This document shows positions 1-10,585 of a stretch of DNA of 64,000 nt, one piece after another. Where the stretch lies: assembly GCF_003641205.1 (NCBI RefSeq), contig NZ_CP032762.1, forward strand, positions 2,852,001 through 2,916,000, given 5' to 3'. Positions within the stretch are counted from its first letter, which is position 1. Each line of letters begins with the position of its first letter. This DNA comes from Rhodococcus sp. P1Y (GTDB lineage Bacteria > Actinomycetota > Actinomycetes > Mycobacteriales > Mycobacteriaceae). Position numbers and translations under genes: made by a program. The notes under the pieces were generated by a model. That model was given only the letters and a program-made list of their open reading frames with translations, was not told the origin of the DNA and ran no database searches.

Positions 1-1917
<1,917 letters not shown>

Positions 1918-1966
1918 ACTTCGCTCGGTCACAATTCCAGACGAACCACTCGAGAAAGGGGCGCGC

Positions 1967-3106
1967 GTGCGCGACCTCGTTGAAATCGGCATGGGCAGAG
2001 AAGCCCGGCGTACCTACCAGCTCGACGACATCGACATCGTGCCCTCGCGTCGTACTCGGTCGTCGAAGGAGGTGTCGACGGCCTGGCAGCTCGACGCGTA
2101 CCGGTTCGACATTCCGGTGCTCGCTCATCCGACCGACGCTCTCGTATCGCCGGAGTTCGCGATCGAACTCGGCAAGCAGGGCGGACTCGGAGTCATCAAC
2201 GGTGAGGGTCTGTGGGCCCGTCACCCTGATGTTCAGGCGAAGATCGACGAACTGGTCGCGATCGCGGAAAACGATTTCGACGCCGACGCGCCCGTTGCGT
2301 TTCTGCAGAAGCTTCACGCGGCACCGTTGCAGCCCGATCTACTCGCCGCCGCGGTGGCACAGGTCAGGGCCGCGGGTGTGACGGTTGCGGTGCGAGTGAG
2401 TCCGCAGAGCGCCAAGTCGCTGACCCCCGCACTCGTCGCAGCAGGTATCGACCTGCTCGTCATCCAGGGCACCATCATCTCTGCGGAGCACGTCGCGCAC
2501 GGTGACGAGGAGCCGCTGAACCTCAAGACGTTCATCGCCGAACTGGACGTGCCGGTCATCGCGGGCGGAGTCAGCGACCACCGCACCGCGCTTCACTTGA
2601 TGCGCACCGGAGCTGCGGGCGTCATCGTCGGGTACGGCTCGGTCGAAGGCGGAACGACTACCGGTGAGGTGCTCGGCATCGGCGTTCCGATGGCGACTGC
2701 AATTGCCGATGCGGCCGCGGCTCGTCGCGACTACCTCGACGAGACCGGCGGGCGGTACGTGCACGTCATTGCGGACGGCGACATCGTCACCTCCGGTGGT
2801 CTCGCGAAAGCGATCGCGTGCGGTGCGGATGCAGCGGTTCTGGGTGCACCTCTCGCCGCAGCAGCAGAGGCACCTGGTGGCGGTTGGTACTGGCCTTCGG
2901 CTGCAGCGCATCCGTCGATGCCGCGCGGCGCGCTGCTTCCCGTCGCTGCTGGGGAGCGTCCAAGTCTCGATAAGGTGCTCAACGGTCCGTCGAGTGAGCC
3001 CTACGGATCGATCAACCTCGTGGGCGGCCTGCGCCGGTCGATGGCGAAGTCCGGATACTCCGACCTCAAGGAATTCCAGAAGGTCGGCCTGAACGTTCGG
3101 GCCTGA
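1967..3106 (+). CDS. guaB3: GuaB3 family IMP dehydrogenase-related protein
   Basis: A 379-residue IMPDH/GMPR-barrel protein without CBS domains, starting at GTG 1967 (MRDLVEIGMGREARRTYQLDDIDIVPS) behind a GAGAAAGGGG ribosome site. It keeps the nucleotide-binding GGRYVHVIADGDI and AIACGADAAVLG motifs of the family. At the position of the IMPDH catalytic cysteine it has GGTTTG (residues 228-233), so the nucleophile is missing. Actinobacterial GuaB3 proteins are generally of unproven activity, although a cyanobacterial GuaB3 is an active IMPDH. It sits between guaB and choD as in mycobacteria. The enzymatic role is uncertain; family membership is secure. Confidence 0.93.
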   Translation: MRDLVEIGMGREARRTYQLDDIDIVPSRRTRSSKEVSTAWQLDAYRFDIPVLAHPTDALVSPEFAIELGKQGGLGVINGEGLWARHPDVQAKIDELVAIAENDFDADAPVAFLQKLHAAPLQPDLLAAAVAQVRAAGVTVAVRVSPQSAKSLTPALVAAGIDLLVIQGTIISAEHVAHGDEEPLNLKTFIAELDVPVIAGGVSDHRTALHLMRTGAAGVIVGYGSVEGGTTTGEVLGIGVPMATAIADAAAARRDYLDETGGRYVHVIADGDIVTSGGLAKAIACGADAAVLGAPLAAAAEAPGGGWYWPSAAAHPSMPRGALLPVAAGERPSLDKVLNGPSSEPYGSINLVGGLRRSMAKSGYSDLKEFQKVGLNVRA

Positions 3107-3122
3107 CCCTCACCTACCGCCT

Positions 3123-3159
3123 GAAAGGCGCGTACCCGTTGCCCGGGTGCGCGCCTTTC
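3123..3159 (+). terminator. Hairpin terminator after guaB3
   Basis: A perfect 10-bp inverted repeat GAAAGGCGCG / CGCGCCTTTC (3123-3132 and 3150-3159) lies 16 bp after the guaB3 stop. The loop itself can pair further (ACCCG/CGGGT). There is no long T tract, as is usual in actinobacteria. It probably ends guaB-guaB3 transcription before choD. Confidence 0.75.
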
Positions 3160-3185
3160 GGCGTTTCGGGTGCGACCTGGTGTCC

Positions 3186-3207
3186 ACCGAACGACTCATT
3201 CGGTCAC
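3186..3207 (-). repeat. Solitary copy of the 30-bp array unit
   Basis: On the minus strand this reads GTGACCGAATGAGTCGTTCG, which differs at one of 20 positions from the type A unit of the tandem array at 21050-21324. It is a small hairpin (CCGAA/TTCGG) between the guaB3 terminator and the choD promoter region. It shows that the array unit is dispersed in this genome rather than confined to one locus. Confidence 0.6.
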
Positions 3208-3274
3208 CGCTATGTCCGACTGAGCCTTACCTCAGTTGGTGATACTTTGAGTTACAGCTACAGTGTGTTGTGTC

Positions 3275-3299
3275 AACTGTCACAAGGTTCTTGTCAGTT
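3275..3299. promoter_or_regulatory. Inverted repeat upstream of choD, possible operator
   Basis: Outer arms AACTG (3275-3279) and CAGTT (3295-3299) enclose inner arms CAAG and CTTG around a GTT centre, about 80 bp before choD. The size and dyad form resemble a TetR-type operator. No regulator gene adjoins it, so this is only a candidate site. It does not match the KstR consensus I remember. Confidence 0.35.
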
Positions 3300-3380
3300 T
3301 GTCGCCGGTGTCATCTAAGGTGTGTTCGCAATCACATTGCGCGTTGATCCGGCGACGGTAGGTACGAGGCGGAGGTCACC

Positions 3381-5138
3381 ATGGGTTCACAGGTGCGGGG
3401 TTCACACGGTCGAAAGACGGACTACGACGTCCTGATCGTCGGATCCGGTTTCGGCGGTAGCGTCACAGCTCTGCGGCTGGTGGAGAAGGGCTACACGGTA
3501 GGAATTCTCGAGGCCGGTCGCCGTTACGAGGACAAGGACTTCGCCAAGACCAGCTGGGATCTCAAGCGCTTCCTCTGGGCTCCCAAGCTCGGCTGCTTCG
3601 GGATTCAGCGCGTCCACCTCCTGCGCGACTGCCTCATCCTCGCCGGCGCCGGCGTCGGCGGTGGTTCGCTGAACTACGCGAACACGCTGTACCAGCCGCC
3701 CGAGCCGTTCTTCAAGGACAAGCAGTGGGCGCACATCACCGACTGGAACAGTGAGCTGACCCCGTTCTACGACCAGGCGACCCGGATGCTCGGGGTCGTT
3801 CGGAACCCACACATGACGCCGGCCGACGAGGTCATGAAGTCGGTGGCCGAGGACATGGGAGTAGCCGACACCTTCATCCAGACTCCCGTCGGCGTCTTCT
3901 TCGGCGACGAACCGGGCAAGAAGGTCGCCGACCCCTACTTCGGCGGTGTAGGTCCGGATCGAACGGGATGCATCGAATGTGGTGAGTGCATGACTGGCTG
4001 TCGCCACGGCGCAAAGAACACACTGCTCAAGAACTACCTCGCTCTCGCCGAGCGCGCGGGCGCCGACATCATTCCGATGACCACGGTGAGCGGGCTACGC
4101 GCGCTCGACGACGGCACGTGGGATGTGCAGACCGAGCGCACCGGCGCATGGGTGCGCAAGCAGCCCAAGACGTACACGGCAGGGCACGTCGTGCTGGCTG
4201 CAGGTACGTGGGGAACCCAGAACCTGCTGCACAAAATGAAGGACGACGGTGCACTGCCTCGCCTGTCGGACACGCTCGGCGAGCTGACTCGAACCAACTC
4301 CGAGTCCATCGTCGGGGCAGCCAAGTTGAAGGTCGATCCGACGATGGACCTCACCCGAGGTGTCGCAATCACCTCGTCGTTCCACCCGTCTCCCAATACG
4401 CACATCGAGCCGTGCCGCTACGGCAAGGGTTCGAATGCGATGGGCTTGCTGCAGACACTGATGACCGACGGTGGCGGCAGGATTCCGCGGTGGCTCAAAT
4501 TCCTCGTAGCGCTCATCTCTCATCCTCTCGACTTCGTTCGGGTGGTCAACACCAAGAACTGGAGCGAGCGCACCATCATCGCGCTCGTCATGCAGAATCT
4601 GGACAACTCGATCACCACCTTCACCAAGCGCGGATTGTTCGGACGGAAGGTCTCGAGCAAACAGGGCCACGGTGAGCCCAACCCGACATGGATCCCGGAA
4701 GGCAACGACGCCACCCGCCGCATTGCGAAGAAGATCGGCGGCGTTGCGGGTGGCACCTGGGGCGAGCTGTTCAACATCCCGCTGACCGCGCACTTCCTGG
4801 GTGGCTGCGCTATCTCCTCCGATTCCGAGCACGGCGTCATCGACCCGTATCACCGCGTCCACGGCTATCCGACGATGTTCGTCGTCGACGGCTCGGCTGT
4901 GTCGGCAAACCTTGGCGTCAACCCCTCGCTCACCATCAGTGCCCAGGCCGAGCGCTCGGCGGCGCTGTGGCCCAACAAGGGTGAGCAGGACCTCCGACCA
5001 CGTCAGGGCCTCGCATACGAGCGGATCGATCCGATTGCACCGAAGCATCCCGTCGTGCCCGTATCGGCTCCCGCCGCGCTTCGGCTTCCAATTGTCGAGA
5101 TCCGCAGTCCCAAGCCTGCCGCCTCCGGTGCTGCGTAA
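3381..5138 (+). CDS. choD: ChoD-like GMC family oxidoreductase (cholesterol oxidase-like)
   Basis: A 585-residue FAD-dependent GMC oxidoreductase. The dinucleotide-binding motif is VGSGFGGSVTALRL near the N-terminus, followed by GAGVGGGSLNYANT, and the C-terminal GMC signature region runs GGCAISSD ... VVDGSAVSANLGVNPSLTI. It starts at ATG 3381 behind GGCGGAGG. Length and context match mycobacterial ChoD (between guaB3 and guaA), a putative sterol 3-beta-hydroxy oxidase whose true substrate is debated. A ferredoxin-like CX2CX2CX3C motif (Cys197, 200, 203, 207) is present, unusual for GMC oxidases. There is no evident signal peptide, so it is probably cytoplasmic or membrane-associated. Confidence 0.88.
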   Translation: MGSQVRGSHGRKTDYDVLIVGSGFGGSVTALRLVEKGYTVGILEAGRRYEDKDFAKTSWDLKRFLWAPKLGCFGIQRVHLLRDCLILAGAGVGGGSLNYANTLYQPPEPFFKDKQWAHITDWNSELTPFYDQATRMLGVVRNPHMTPADEVMKSVAEDMGVADTFIQTPVGVFFGDEPGKKVADPYFGGVGPDRTGCIECGECMTGCRHGAKNTLLKNYLALAERAGADIIPMTTVSGLRALDDGTWDVQTERTGAWVRKQPKTYTAGHVVLAAGTWGTQNLLHKMKDDGALPRLSDTLGELTRTNSESIVGAAKLKVDPTMDLTRGVAITSSFHPSPNTHIEPCRYGKGSNAMGLLQTLMTDGGGRIPRWLKFLVALISHPLDFVRVVNTKNWSERTIIALVMQNLDNSITTFTKRGLFGRKVSSKQGHGEPNPTWIPEGNDATRRIAKKIGGVAGGTWGELFNIPLTAHFLGGCAISSDSEHGVIDPYHRVHGYPTMFVVDGSAVSANLGVNPSLTISAQAERSAALWPNKGEQDLRPRQGLAYERIDPIAPKHPVVPVSAPAALRLPIVEIRSPKPAASGAA

Positions 5139-5171
5139 ATCTGCTTACCCGGACGCAACTAGACTGACCTG

Positions 5172-6761
5172 GTGACCGCATCGCAGCAGCCCGATCCCGC
5201 CCTGCCCCGGCCCGTTCTCGTCATCGATTTCGGCGCACAGTACGCACAGCTGATCGCCCGACGTGTTCGTGAAGCCAACGTGTATTCCGAGGTTATCTCG
5301 CATACCGCTTCGGTCGAGGAGATCGCAGAGAAGAACCCGATCGCGCTCGTATTGTCCGGCGGTCCGTCGAGTGTCTACGCCGAGGGCGCTCCGGCGCTCG
5401 ACGCCAAAGTCTTCGACCTCGATGTTCCCGTGTTCGGGATCTGCTACGGGTTTCAGGCAATGGCTCAGGCGCTCGGAGGAACGGTCGCGCACACCGGTAC
5501 CCGTGAATACGGTCGCACGCAATTGTCCGTCGACGGTGGCGTACTGCACGACGGTCTGCCCGCAACGCAGCCGGTGTGGATGAGTCACGGCGACGCGGTA
5601 ACCGAAGCGCCCGAAGGTTTCACCGTCACCGCGACGAGCGCGGGTGCGCCGGTCGCGGCATTCGAGAACACCGAGCGTCGACTCGCGGGCGTTCAGTACC
5701 ACCCGGAGGTTCTGCATTCGCCGCACGGGCAGCAGGTGCTCAGTCGATTTCTGCACGAGACAGCGGGAATCAAGCCCGAGTGGACGGCGGCGAACATCGC
5801 CGATGCGCTTGTCGAGCAGGTACAGGAACAGATCGGCGAGACCGGTCACGCGATCTGTGGGTTGTCGGGGGGCGTCGACTCTGCGGTCGCAGCGGCTCTC
5901 GTGCAGCGCGCCATCGGAGACCGCTTGACCTGTGTGTTCGTCGATCACGGTCTACTGCGTGAGGGCGAGCGCGAGCAGGTCCAGCAGGACTTCGTCGCCG
6001 CCACGGGCGCCAAGTTGGTCACGGTCGACGCGGTCGACACCTTCCTCGGCGCCCTCGACGGTGTGTCCGATCCCGAGGAGAAGCGCAAGATCATCGGCCG
6101 TGAGTTCATTCGCAGCTTCGAGGGTGCGGTTGCAGAAGTGCTGGGGGAGAACGCGGCTCAGGGTGCCGAGGTCGAATTCCTCGTTCAGGGCACGCTGTAT
6201 CCCGATGTGGTCGAGTCGGGCGGTGGCTCCGGTACCGCGAACATCAAGAGCCATCACAATGTCGGCGGACTGCCGGATGATCTCCAGTTCGCGCTCGTCG
6301 AACCGCTGCGCACACTGTTCAAGGACGAGGTTCGCGCCGTGGGTCGTGAACTCGGATTGCCCGAGGACATCGTCGGCAGGCAGCCGTTCCCCGGGCCAGG
6401 CCTTGCCATCCGGATCGTCGGCGAAATCACGCGCGAGCGTCTTGCAACGTTGCGGCAGGCAGATTCCATCGTTCGTGAGGAACTCACCGCGGCAGGCCTG
6501 GATCAGCAGATCTGGCAGTGCCCGGTGGTATTGCTGGCCGACGTCCGCTCTGTCGGCGTTCAGGGTGACGGTCGTACCTACGGCCACCCGATCGTGTTGC
6601 GTCCGGTCTCGAGCGAGGACGCCATGACAGCGGACTGGACCCGTCTTCCGTACGACGTTCTGGAAACCATCTCGACCCGGGTGACCAACGAGGTGTCGGA
6701 GGTCAACCGGGTCGTTCTCGACGTGACGAGCAAGCCGCCGGGCACGATCGAGTGGGAGTGA
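5172..6761 (+). CDS. guaA: GMP synthase (glutamine-hydrolysing)
   Basis: Converts XMP, ATP and glutamine to GMP, completing the pathway begun by GuaB. The 529 residues hold an N-terminal class I glutamine amidotransferase domain ([16 protein letters not shown], nucleophile Cys91 in FGICYGFQ, and a GVQYHPEV histidine). An ATP-pyrophosphatase domain follows with the P-loop [11 protein letters not shown], and then the C-terminal dimerisation domain ending [12 protein letters not shown] 5172 is used as the start. It lies 33 bp after choD, in the same direction, as in mycobacteria. Confidence 0.97.
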   Translation: MTASQQPDPALPRPVLVIDFGAQYAQLIARRVREANVYSEVISHTASVEEIAEKNPIALVLSGGPSSVYAEGAPALDAKVFDLDVPVFGICYGFQAMAQALGGTVAHTGTREYGRTQLSVDGGVLHDGLPATQPVWMSHGDAVTEAPEGFTVTATSAGAPVAAFENTERRLAGVQYHPEVLHSPHGQQVLSRFLHETAGIKPEWTAANIADALVEQVQEQIGETGHAICGLSGGVDSAVAAALVQRAIGDRLTCVFVDHGLLREGEREQVQQDFVAATGAKLVTVDAVDTFLGALDGVSDPEEKRKIIGREFIRSFEGAVAEVLGENAAQGAEVEFLVQGTLYPDVVESGGGSGTANIKSHHNVGGLPDDLQFALVEPLRTLFKDEVRAVGRELGLPEDIVGRQPFPGPGLAIRIVGEITRERLATLRQADSIVREELTAAGLDQQIWQCPVVLLADVRSVGVQGDGRTYGHPIVLRPVSSEDAMTADWTRLPYDVLETISTRVTNEVSEVNRVVLDVTSKPPGTIEWE

Positions 6762-6764
6762 GCG

Positions 6765-7010
6765 TTACGAGCCTTTGCGGTTCGGAGCAATCAGTAGTGC
6801 CAGCCCGATGACGATCGCGGCGACGACGAAGACCCAGCGGAACTGAACCTGTCCGAGTGCTTCTATCGCCGACGGTCCTACCAAAGCGCTGACGCTCACG
6901 ATGAGGGCGGCGAGTCCGACGAGAAAGAGCAGCGCCGACGGTCTGGTGCGTGCCTGGTTCTCGGTGGGCGTGTCCTCATCGCTGTCGCCGTACTGCCATG
7001 TCTCAGCCAC
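6765..7010 (-). CDS. Small two-helix membrane protein
   Basis: An 81-residue protein starting at GTG 7010. After a polar N-terminus (AETWQYGDSDEDTP) two hydrophobic segments at about residues 25-45 and 55-75 are separated by a short loop, and it ends in APNRKGS. The start overlaps the stop of the upstream PspC/LiaF-like gene by 8 bp, so the two are probably translationally coupled. I do not recognise the family; it is likely an accessory of the PspC system. Confidence 0.75.
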   Translation of the reverse strand: MAETWQYGDSDEDTPTENQARTRPSALLFLVGLAALIVSVSALVGPSAIEALGQVQFRWVFVVAAIVIGLALLIAPNRKGS

Positions 7011-8412
7011 GGATGACCTCCAAGTTTCCTGCCCGAACGGAGCCTTCGATGGTGAGGACCGACGGGTTGTCCGATGAACTTCCTTGCTGGAGAACGTCGT
7101 TCGGCCCGCAGTTCGTATCGCCCGCGACGGCGCTGCAGTCGGTGACGATGCTCATCGACTTCGGGACGTAGATGCTCGCGTTGCCCATGGTCACCGCGAC
7201 CGAGATCGACTTGCTCTCGGTCAGGTCCAGTCCGCGCAGGTCGAGTTGTAGATCACCTAACTGCACGGTGTAGTTCGGCTGGAGTTCTGCGACAGTCGTG
7301 GGCGCGTAGTTCCGTTCGCCTGCATACTGCTCGTCGAACGAGACCGGCCCGACGAGGGACGCCAGTACGACGAAGGCCAACAGCGGGCCGGTGACGACAA
7401 GCAACCCGTAGCCCTTGCGGAGGAATGCGCCGAGGATCAATCCGATGGCGACGACGGTCAGCCCTACCGCGCCGATTCGCGCGGGGCTCAGCCATTCGGA
7501 ACCCGTGGCGGCGGCGATACCGCCGGTGATCGCCGTCGCCACGAGAGCAAGACCGATGAAGCTGGACGTCCACCTCGATCGCTTCTTCTTCTCTGTCGTT
7601 TCGGGCACGTACACCGTGCTCGGTTCGGGTAGGTCCCACGCGAAGGGCGCGACGCCGAGTGGATCCCAGGCAGGCGGCATCGGGTGAGACCCGGATTTGC
7701 TGAGGTTCACCTCGGTACGTGCGCTGCTGGAACCGTCGGTGGCCGCAGACGTGTCGGTCGCCTGTTCGGGAGGTGTCGACGGGACGTAACTCTTGGGAAG
7801 TGTGGTGTAGGGCGTGTACGCGGGTGGGGTGTAGGCGCCTCGCGCAGCGTCGTAGCCCGGAGGTCGGTACGCTGCGCCTGCCCAAGATCCAGTCGAGAAC
7901 GGGGGGCTCGGGTTGTACGGGGTGTTGAACGAGATCGGGAATCCCTGCTGGGCGTAGACCTGGGCACCCCCGGGAAGGAATTCCGGTGGCTCCGGTCGCC
8001 GCTGGTGCAGCAACCACAGTCCTGCCAGGAGGGCGACCGTGCTGATGACGCCCGAACCGCCGAGTCCGACGCCGACCGGTCCGATCGTCGTAACCGCGAT
8101 GACCAGTGCCACCAACAGAACGACGATTTTGGTGTTGGAATCGGAGCTGGTGCCGCGGCCCATCAAGGACTCGGCGGGCGAAGCCGAGTCGCCCGCCTTG
8201 CTCAGCAGCAGCCATGCTGCGAGGTAGAGGACGATACCGGCGCCTCCGAAGATGGTTCCGACGACGAGCGCGACTCGAACAAGAACCGGATCCACGCCGT
8301 AGCGGTAACCGATGCCTGCTGCGACACCCGCTACGTGGCCCCGCTGAGGCAACCGATACGGCCGGGTGCGCCACATCTGCTGAAGCTGTTCGGAGACGGT
8401 TGCATTGGTCAT
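7003..8412 (-). CDS. PspC domain protein with LiaF-like C-terminus
   Basis: A 469-residue membrane protein. The N-terminal PspC domain (PQRGHVAGVAAGIGYRYGVDPVLVRVALVV...LYLAAWLLL, about residues 18-75) is followed by further membrane segments. A Pro/Tyr-rich cytoplasmic stretch with PPAYTPYTTLP comes next, then three more membrane helices. The C-terminal beta-rich domain (LGDLQLDLRGLDL ... NLEVIRG) resembles LiaF/DUF2154 domains. The frame stays open to 8526, but ATG 8412 (MTNATVSEQLQQMWRTRPYRLPQ) is the likely start. An ATCAGGG-N4-CCCTGAT inverted repeat lies 35 bp upstream and is shared with the nearby PspC kinase. It is probably an envelope-stress sensor or partner of that kinase. Confidence 0.85.
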   Translation of the reverse strand: MTNATVSEQLQQMWRTRPYRLPQRGHVAGVAAGIGYRYGVDPVLVRVALVVGTIFGGAGIVLYLAAWLLLSKAGDSASPAESLMGRGTSSDSNTKIVVLLVALVIAVTTIGPVGVGLGGSGVISTVALLAGLWLLHQRRPEPPEFLPGGAQVYAQQGFPISFNTPYNPSPPFSTGSWAGAAYRPPGYDAARGAYTPPAYTPYTTLPKSYVPSTPPEQATDTSAATDGSSSARTEVNLSKSGSHPMPPAWDPLGVAPFAWDLPEPSTVYVPETTEKKKRSRWTSSFIGLALVATAITGGIAAATGSEWLSPARIGAVGLTVVAIGLILGAFLRKGYGLLVVTGPLLAFVVLASLVGPVSFDEQYAGERNYAPTTVAELQPNYTVQLGDLQLDLRGLDLTESKSISVAVTMGNASIYVPKSMSIVTDCSAVAGDTNCGPNDVLQQGSSSDNPSVLTIEGSVRAGNLEVIRG

Positions 8413-8446
8413 GACAACATCGTGGCCTCTCGGCCTGCACTTCGGT

Positions 8447-8464
8447 ATCAGGGATCGCCCTGAT
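8447..8464. promoter_or_regulatory. Perfect inverted repeat ATCAGGG-N4-CCCTGAT, candidate response-regulator operator
   Basis: Two 7-bp arms, ATCAGGG (8447-8453) and CCCTGAT (8458-8464), flank ATCG. The site ends 35 bp before the start codon of the leftward PspC/LiaF-like gene. The same arms and spacer length recur at 9237-9254 before the PspC kinase. This makes it a good candidate binding site for the cognate LuxR-type regulator encoded at 10582. Confidence 0.6.
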
Positions 8465-8543
8465 CTTCCGTCCCAGGAATGAACAGGGGACGAGTCGGCT
8501 TGGTAGGAGAGTAAGCAGTCGTCCACGGTCGAGGAGACACGAA

Positions 8544-9212
8544 GTGAAGATTGGGATCATCGGAGCCGGAGCCATCGGCGGAACGCTGACGCGCAGACTT
8601 GCAGCGCTGGGACACGAGGTGCGGGTATCGAACTCGCGCGAACCTGAGACGCTGTCCGAGCTCGCCGCCGAAACCGGCGCGACCGCGGTCCGAAACACCG
8701 AAGCAGCTCAGGACGCGGATCTCGTCATCGTGAGCATCCCGCAGAAGAACACCCCGGACCTACCGTCGAACATCGTGGAATCGGCGAAGCCGGGTGCACC
8801 GATCATCGAGACCAACAACTACTACCCGCAGCAGCGTGACGGTCTGATCGCCGACATCGAGGACGGAAAGGCCGAAAGTGTGTGGGTCGCCGAGCATCTC
8901 GGGTCCCGGTCCGACGACGTCGTGAAGGTGTTCAACGGTATCTACTGGAAACATCTGCTGCAGAAGGGCGTGTCTGCCGGCACCGCGGGACGCATCGCGC
9001 TCCCGATCGCGGGCGCCGACGGTCCCGGCAAGAAGTTGGTGTTCGACATCGTCGACCAGCTCGGTTTCGATCCGGTCGACGGCGGCACCCTGGCCGAGTC
9101 CTGGCGTCAGCAGCCCGGCACCCCGGTGTACGGAAAGGACTACGACGCCGAGGGTGTCGCGAAGGCACTCACCGAGGCAACGAACGAGCGGACCGAGGAA
9201 TGGCGCGCGTGA
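8544..9212 (+). CDS. NAD(P)-binding oxidoreductase, F420-dependent NADP reductase-like
   Basis: A 222-residue protein with an N-terminal Rossmann fold (MKIGIIGAGAIGGTLTRRLAALGHEVRVSNSREPETL), followed by an ADLVIVSIPQKNTPDLP segment and a C-terminal helical region. This layout is typical of the NADPH:F420 oxidoreductase / NAD(P)-binding family, although the true substrate cannot be told from sequence. It starts at GTG 8544 behind GAGGAGA. It lies between the two divergently placed PspC genes and shares the short intergenic region with the leftward one. Confidence 0.8.
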   Translation: MKIGIIGAGAIGGTLTRRLAALGHEVRVSNSREPETLSELAAETGATAVRNTEAAQDADLVIVSIPQKNTPDLPSNIVESAKPGAPIIETNNYYPQQRDGLIADIEDGKAESVWVAEHLGSRSDDVVKVFNGIYWKHLLQKGVSAGTAGRIALPIAGADGPGKKLVFDIVDQLGFDPVDGGTLAESWRQQPGTPVYGKDYDAEGVAKALTEATNERTEEWRA

Positions 9213-9236
9213 TGGCGTGAGATCAGGGGCGTGAAG

Positions 9237-9254
9237 ATCAGGGGAGACCCTGAT
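9237..9254. promoter_or_regulatory. Perfect inverted repeat ATCAGGG-N4-CCCTGAT before the PspC kinase
   Basis: Arms ATCAGGG (9237-9243) and CCCTGAT (9248-9254) flank GAGA. The site ends 35 bp before GTG 9290 of the PspC-domain histidine kinase, nearly the same distance as the sister site at 8447-8464 from its gene. An extra half-site GATCAGGGG lies just upstream (9221-9229). Likely an autoregulatory operator. Confidence 0.6.
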
Positions 9255-9289
9255 GCGCAGATGGTCCGATTCGTGCCAGGATCGGAGAC

Positions 9290-10585
9290 GTGAATCCTGT
9301 CGACCCACTGCCCACGTCTGCGGGCCCCGAACCGGCGACGTTCCACCGTCGCGGCGGCGGACGCATCGTGGGCGGTGTGGCCGGTGGTCTGTCCGACCAC
9401 CTCGGCGTGGACGTGTTCAAGGTTCGAGTCGCCCTCGCCTTGCTTGCGATCATGGCCGGTGCAGGAATTTTCGCCTACGGCCTGCTGTGGGTGTTCACCT
9501 CGGCAGGCGACGACGTAGAACGCCCGAGTTCGGCCGAGCGGCAGCGTGCTCTCGGCCTCGCTGCCCTCGGGCTCGGTTTGGCCGCGGGGTTGGCCTGGTT
9601 GGCGAACGGAACTGCGGCATCGGCACTGGTACCGATCGTCGTCGTCGTGGTCGGTGCCGCGCTGGTGTGGCGCGAGTTCGATTCCGAAGGTCCCCGTTCC
9701 ATCCTCGGCATGCCGAAGAAGCCCACGGTCCTCAGCTGGGCGCGGGTGGTCGGGGGCGCCACGCTGATCGTGCTCGGCCTCGGGGTGGTCGTGTTGGCGC
9801 GCGTCGACATCGCGTCGGTCCGGTCGTCGTTGCTCGCTGTCGTCGTCACTCTCGTCGGAGCGGCGCTGCTGACCGTCCCTCTGTGGTTGCGAATGTGGCG
9901 GACGCTCAACGCCGAGCGCTCGGCTCGTATCCGCAACGACGAGCGCGAGGAGATCGCTTCGCACTTGCACGACTCGGTGCTGCAAACTCTTGCGCTCATA
10001 CAGAAACAATCCGACCAGCCGCAGGAAGTGATGAGGCTTGCGCGCGGCCAGGAACGCGAACTTCGCAAGTGGTTGTTCGACGGCGGCGATCAGGACCACT
10101 CCTCGCTCGCCGAAGCGCTCAAGACCATCGCGGGTGAGGTCGAGGACCAGCACGGTGTCACGGTCAGGCCGATCACGGTCGGCGACGTGCAGCTGTCCGT
10201 CGACGAATCATCGTCGGGTTTGCAACGCGAGCACTTCACAGCATTGCTCGGCGCCACCCGTGAAGCATTGGTCAATGCCGCGAAGCATTCGGGCGAGACC
10301 AACATCGACCTGTTCGCCGAAACCGAGGCAGACAAGGTGACGGTGTTCGTTCGCGACAGAGGGACGGGGTTCGACGAAAACCTCGTACCGATGGACCGTC
10401 AGGGCCTCGCCAAGTCGATACGGGCCAGAATCGAACGCCGCGGCGGTGAGGTGTCGGTACGCTCCCAGGTAGGCAAGGGAACCGAGGTTCGAATTCTCAT
10501 GCCTCGCAACGATGTCGCCGACGACGCCGGCGCGAGAAGTTCCAAGACCACCGAGCAACCGATACCGCAGGAGCAGCCAAGGTGA
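9290..10585 (+). CDS. PspC-domain sensor histidine kinase
   Basis: A 431-residue membrane kinase. An N-terminal PspC domain (RRGGGRIVGGVAGGLSDHLGVDVFKVRVALALL, about residues 17-70) is followed by several membrane helices to about residue 195. The HisKA_3-type dimerisation segment is EREEIASHLHDSVLQTLALIQ with probable phosphoacceptor His227. An ATPase domain follows with ATREALVNAAKHSG (N box) and VRDRGTGFDENL. It starts at GTG 9290. Its last 4 bp overlap the regulator gene. It presumably senses envelope stress and phosphorylates the next gene product. Confidence 0.9.
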   Translation: MNPVDPLPTSAGPEPATFHRRGGGRIVGGVAGGLSDHLGVDVFKVRVALALLAIMAGAGIFAYGLLWVFTSAGDDVERPSSAERQRALGLAALGLGLAAGLAWLANGTAASALVPIVVVVVGAALVWREFDSEGPRSILGMPKKPTVLSWARVVGGATLIVLGLGVVVLARVDIASVRSSLLAVVVTLVGAALLTVPLWLRMWRTLNAERSARIRNDEREEIASHLHDSVLQTLALIQKQSDQPQEVMRLARGQERELRKWLFDGGDQDHSSLAEALKTIAGEVEDQHGVTVRPITVGDVQLSVDESSSGLQREHFTALLGATREALVNAAKHSGETNIDLFAETEADKVTVFVRDRGTGFDENLVPMDRQGLAKSIRARIERRGGEVSVRSQVGKGTEVRILMPRNDVADDAGARSSKTTEQPIPQEQPR

